Assembly: GCA_026874595.1 (NCBI GenBank)
Contig: CM049314.1
Location: forward strand, 33,428,229-33,492,228
Reading direction: 5' to 3'
DNA length: 64,000 nt
Source of the DNA: Sipunculus nudus
Lineage: Eukaryota > Annelida > Sipuncula > Golfingiida > Sipunculidae
In this document: positions 60,501 to 64,000 of the stretch, in pieces
How positions within the stretch are numbered: the stretch's first letter is position 1
How the letters are laid out: every line of letters starts with the position of its first letter
Translations under genes and position numbers: made by a program
Notes under the pieces: generated by a model
The model's input: only the letters and a program-made list of their open reading frames with translations
What the model was told of the DNA's origin: nothing
The model's database searches: none

Positions 60501-63500
60501 CACATCATGATAAAACAAATTATGACATAACAATCATGATATACAAATTATGATACATACCAAGTATCGATGTGCTGCGAAAATGATAAACACTACAGTG
60601 ACTACATGCATAGAAATCAGTGAAATCAAAAGTACGAAGATGTGATGTATACTATGTACAGTAAACATAAGTAAATACTGCTTGTGTATAAACAATAACA
60701 TGCGGTGCATAGTGAAAAGATTATGATAAGATAAATCTTTTGACATCAAATTAAAAATATGCTCTGCATGTATATACACACATATATATGCATATTCAAA
60801 TTTGTGATGATTACAGGCTTTGCCGTATGCAATTACTCCTAACCATTATCCGCGTAATTAAAGACACACAACCAAGCCAATAAGCGGTCTTCTGCTAACC
60901 CGTAACACCTAACCATATGTCAACCCGTGTCACAACAACCCTTATCAACCATACCAGGAACCACATGTGTGTGTTTGTTTACAACATAACTCACGCAGTT
61001 ATGAACGGAATCCTATGCAATTTTCAGGGCACCTCGGTATGGGCCACTGAAGAATCGATTAGATTTTGATCTAAATCTAGGAAGGACTTCTAGGAGTATT
61101 CACAAACGTGCAGTCACATATAAACGAATAAAACTGGAAATAGGGGAAATAAGTGAATGCAAACCAGACTCGTGCGCCACGAAGGTGGCCTGTGCAGGTC
61201 ACGGTGGAGCACCCAGTACTTGTAAGTGAGGGTGTCCAGTGGTTCTCTGCAATATGGCTTGCGTACACTGCCAATTTTATGTACGAACTTCAGCACGGGG
61301 ACACAATGTTCACAGAGCGTTTTTGAAAAGTGTGCTCATCTTTTGAGATGAGTTACCGTCTGCGTTCCACAATAGGGACCCCCCACATGGCGGAGGCTTG
61401 CAGTCCTTGGAATGCAGCTTTTAGACCTGTTTATGGCTGTAACGATTGACCGTTGCGCCTATACAACGCGGTAGAAAATCAGTTATGATACTGGTATCGT
61501 AGGATTTCTCTGTATCGAAACGTAGACGACATATGAACCTCCAAAAAAAGTCCGTCATTTAACTACCGATCTCCGACATTTCATGACAGTCAGCCGCCCA
61601 GCGCGTGAAAGCCGAAACACCATTGGCCAGAAATCAGGGTATTGAAATCTGATTGGCTAACTGCCGCACAATCAAACTAACATACGGGGCTGTCTCATTA
61701 TTCGTTACTCCTGAAACGTCGAGGGAACGACCTGGCTAACTTGAATTTCAAAGTTGTTTAGTTGTTACATGAATATGAAGTCTTAACCTTTATAATACTA
61801 TACTTATGTATGTTTCGTACCATGTATCTTTTCGTAAGTGATGTATCACGATACGTATCGTGACGTGAAATATTGTATTGTTACAGCCTAATATTAAATA
61901 TGAATTTTTTATTTATATTAACGATTCTTTTAATTTGGTTAACTGGCTGAAAATTTCATCCTAACTGACAGTGGCCGGTCATTTTATAGACTGGCTAGGC
62001 GTTTCGCAATCTTTGCGAGAGTTCCCAGCCAGCCTTGTGTTCCTTTCCAATATGAGGCTCCAATGGAGGCTGAAAACAAACTGGACAACATGCTGTTATC
62101 GACACAGGGTTTGCGATTTGTGAATAAGAAACTGTAGTAATTCTATGGATTTAAATTTCGTTTCATTGAAAATATTGCCTAGTTAATATTGGTTGGTAAT
62201 ACATGGTTTAAACTAACAGTACGCATGATATATATAACATATTAATGCCCTCTATGATATGTGTTCTATACATGTACAGGGCCTCTGTGACCTTCAGTAT
62301 TAAAACATAATGACATCTAATAAGGGATGAGGACAGTTGGATGCCCAATTACATTCAGCAACATATATTATCATAAATTAGCAGACTAAATAAACTGTAA
62401 TAAACGTTTCACGCAGAGGCCTTTTTAACCAGGAAGAAACTAAAACCGTGCCTTGCAAAATATGTAAGAAATGCAATAAAATCAATATATGAGAAAACCA
62501 TATATTTTTTACAGCATCTCAGCCTCATTGCTGATGGTCAAGTCCAATGGGCACATGCTCAAACGGCTACATTTTAAAGGTGCTGATTGGTTGTGACTGG
62601 TTATTAAATATTAAAAAAATACAAAATGAAGCTTGTAATGTAACCCAAGGCAGAAGCAACGCATTTCAGTGTGCTACAACTGCAGAAGAAACGGAAGTTT
62701 GTCAGATATAAATAGTTGTTTTAGTAATTAGGTTTCCATTGCATACAAGGCCTTTTGTCCCTCATTAACTTTAGAGTCAAACTGCGTGTTCCTATTTAAG
62801 TTTAAGCAAATAATTGCTAATGTTCAATGGGCATTCACGGGTTGAACAGACTTTTGCGTTATTTTATAAATGACCACCAGATGCCGCCATCTGAGTAGGG
62901 GAGCTGTTTCCTCTGTACTTCAAGAAGAAAAAGAAAAAATTCGATGCAACATTAACATGCGTTAGCTTTTTTCAAAATATTGATATTTAATCTAACATGG
63001 GCAGTACAGTCAATATTTCGAAAATCTTTTTCTGAGTTATGTATATCCACAAAACTATGATTATTTTTGTATATAGACATCTCGCTCTATATAAGCTACC
63101 TAAACACTGTCTCCCTATACCTTTGTAAAATATTGTGGATTCAAATTTGTTCCTTGGGTTTTTTTGTTTTCATGGAATTCGTGGGTAGCTTTTATGCAGG
63201 TAGTAAAAAAACACGACCACTTAAAGAAATTTGTAGAGGTATACCCACAATTTCAAGTAACCAAGACTATATTTTTGTTGTTGTGCCATTGAGCTTACTA
63301 CTAGCACTTGTTTTTGCGTGAAACTGACATTTAAATTAATGAGTAGTCAAGTATAAGTTATGGACATTCAAAGCACTTCTTATTAAAAAAAATGATCTTT
63401 GCCATATTTTCATGTCTGTTTAAGTATTAATTTTGATGAAAGGCATAACCAGCAACGATTAATCAGCGAACATTTTAACCCCACGAATAATGTTTCATAT

Positions 63501-63552
63501 TAAAACCACGACATTTTGAACCCACAATATATTCTGAATCTACAGCATCCGT

Positions 63553-63554
<2 letters not shown>

Positions 63555-63612
<58 letters not shown>
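63555..63612 (+). repeat. (GA)n microsatellite
   Basis: About 29 GA units. Confidence 0.97.
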
Positions 63613-63615
<3 letters not shown>

Positions 63616-64000
63616 GAAGGCGACACTGAGAGCAGATCATCAACGTATATCTTGTAATTAAAACTTTGTATACTATCCCTTTTGTGTTTCGCAGTTTGTT
63701 TCACCTTATAGCTAATTACAAATATACTATTTAAATATTTAAAATTTTTAATCATAACAATGTCAATTATTCGTTACCCATCAATGAAGGGGTTTACCTG
63801 TTCCTCCTTGTCTTTACACCACTATCCGTAAGCACAACCATTATATACATATGCAGGATACGAAAGGAATTAATTCACGTACATATTCAGCCTTCAAAAT
63901 TAACAGCAATAATCAGAGGGCCGATAAATTGGAGAAATGGGGAGTGTGTCTTACGAACGGTAGGTGGCGCTATGTAAGCGCGCGACGACAGTTTAACTTT

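Larger units (their letters stand above)
53227..64000. other. Gene-poor region
   Basis: Holds the long inverted repeat at 54916, the (CT)n and (GA)n tracts and several C/G runs. 61600-61690 has two CCAAT-like boxes (attggcca, gattggct) but no attached gene. No coding region can be supported. Confidence 0.5.

Overview
The window looks like nuclear DNA of an invertebrate animal, most likely a mollusc and probably a bivalve. The evidence is AT-rich sequence, genes split by GT-AG introns of 0.2-4 kb, a TRIM/RBCC-type gene, non-LTR retrotransposon debris, and many non-autonomous elements that carry (ACGG)n microsatellite tracts and terminal hairpins, as described for bivalve 'pearl'/Helitron-like repeats. 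The species assignment is inference. No tRNA, rRNA, CRISPR or bacterial features were seen.

Two genes can be read from start to stop. (1) A pentameric ligand-gated ion channel (pLGIC) subunit lies on the + strand at 20815-40423. I assembled it by eye from 14 exons; every internal coding junction is phase 0, giving about 484 aa. It has an N-terminal extension encoded by short exons, an extracellular ligand-binding domain whose Cys-loop has neither cysteine, four membrane segments with a conserved 9' leucine in M2, a very short M3-M4 loop, and a basic C-terminal tail. (2) A RING / two B-box / coiled-coil / beta-propeller (TRIM-like) protein of 633 aa lies on the - strand at 53211-50844, with one intron.

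Layout: 1-8150 is repeats (a composite hairpin-ended element at 2294-3947, an ACGG-tailed element at 4560-5290) plus a dead non-LTR retrotransposon on the - strand (about 7068-8110). 10490-13650 is a broken gene of an unnamed family with a C-terminal CXC-like cysteine motif, carrying an internal 329-bp tandem duplication and split by two ACGG-tailed elements. 13650-20814 has no recognisable gene, but includes two medium-period tandem repeats. 20815-40423 is the channel gene, whose introns hold MITE-like elements, microsatellites and a long minisatellite. 40424-50500 is almost entirely repeats, including a second dead retrotransposon fragment and an inverted second copy of the composite element. 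50581-53226 is the TRIM-like gene. 53227-64000 has no recognisable gene, but contains a strong long-arm inverted repeat and simple repeats.

The most striking observation concerns the channel gene. In intron 10, about 30 tandem units of roughly 52 bp each contain a polypyrimidine tract, an AG and a near-copy of the first ~20 nt of exon 11; the authentic 3' splice site is the last unit of the array. In intron 8, two decayed copies of the 3' splice site plus start of exon 9 lie upstream of the real exon. Tandem duplication of intron/exon boundaries has therefore happened at two places in one gene. The gene also appears to use a GC-AG intron, and its first six internal exons form a run of 54-60 nt modules that can each be skipped without a frameshift.
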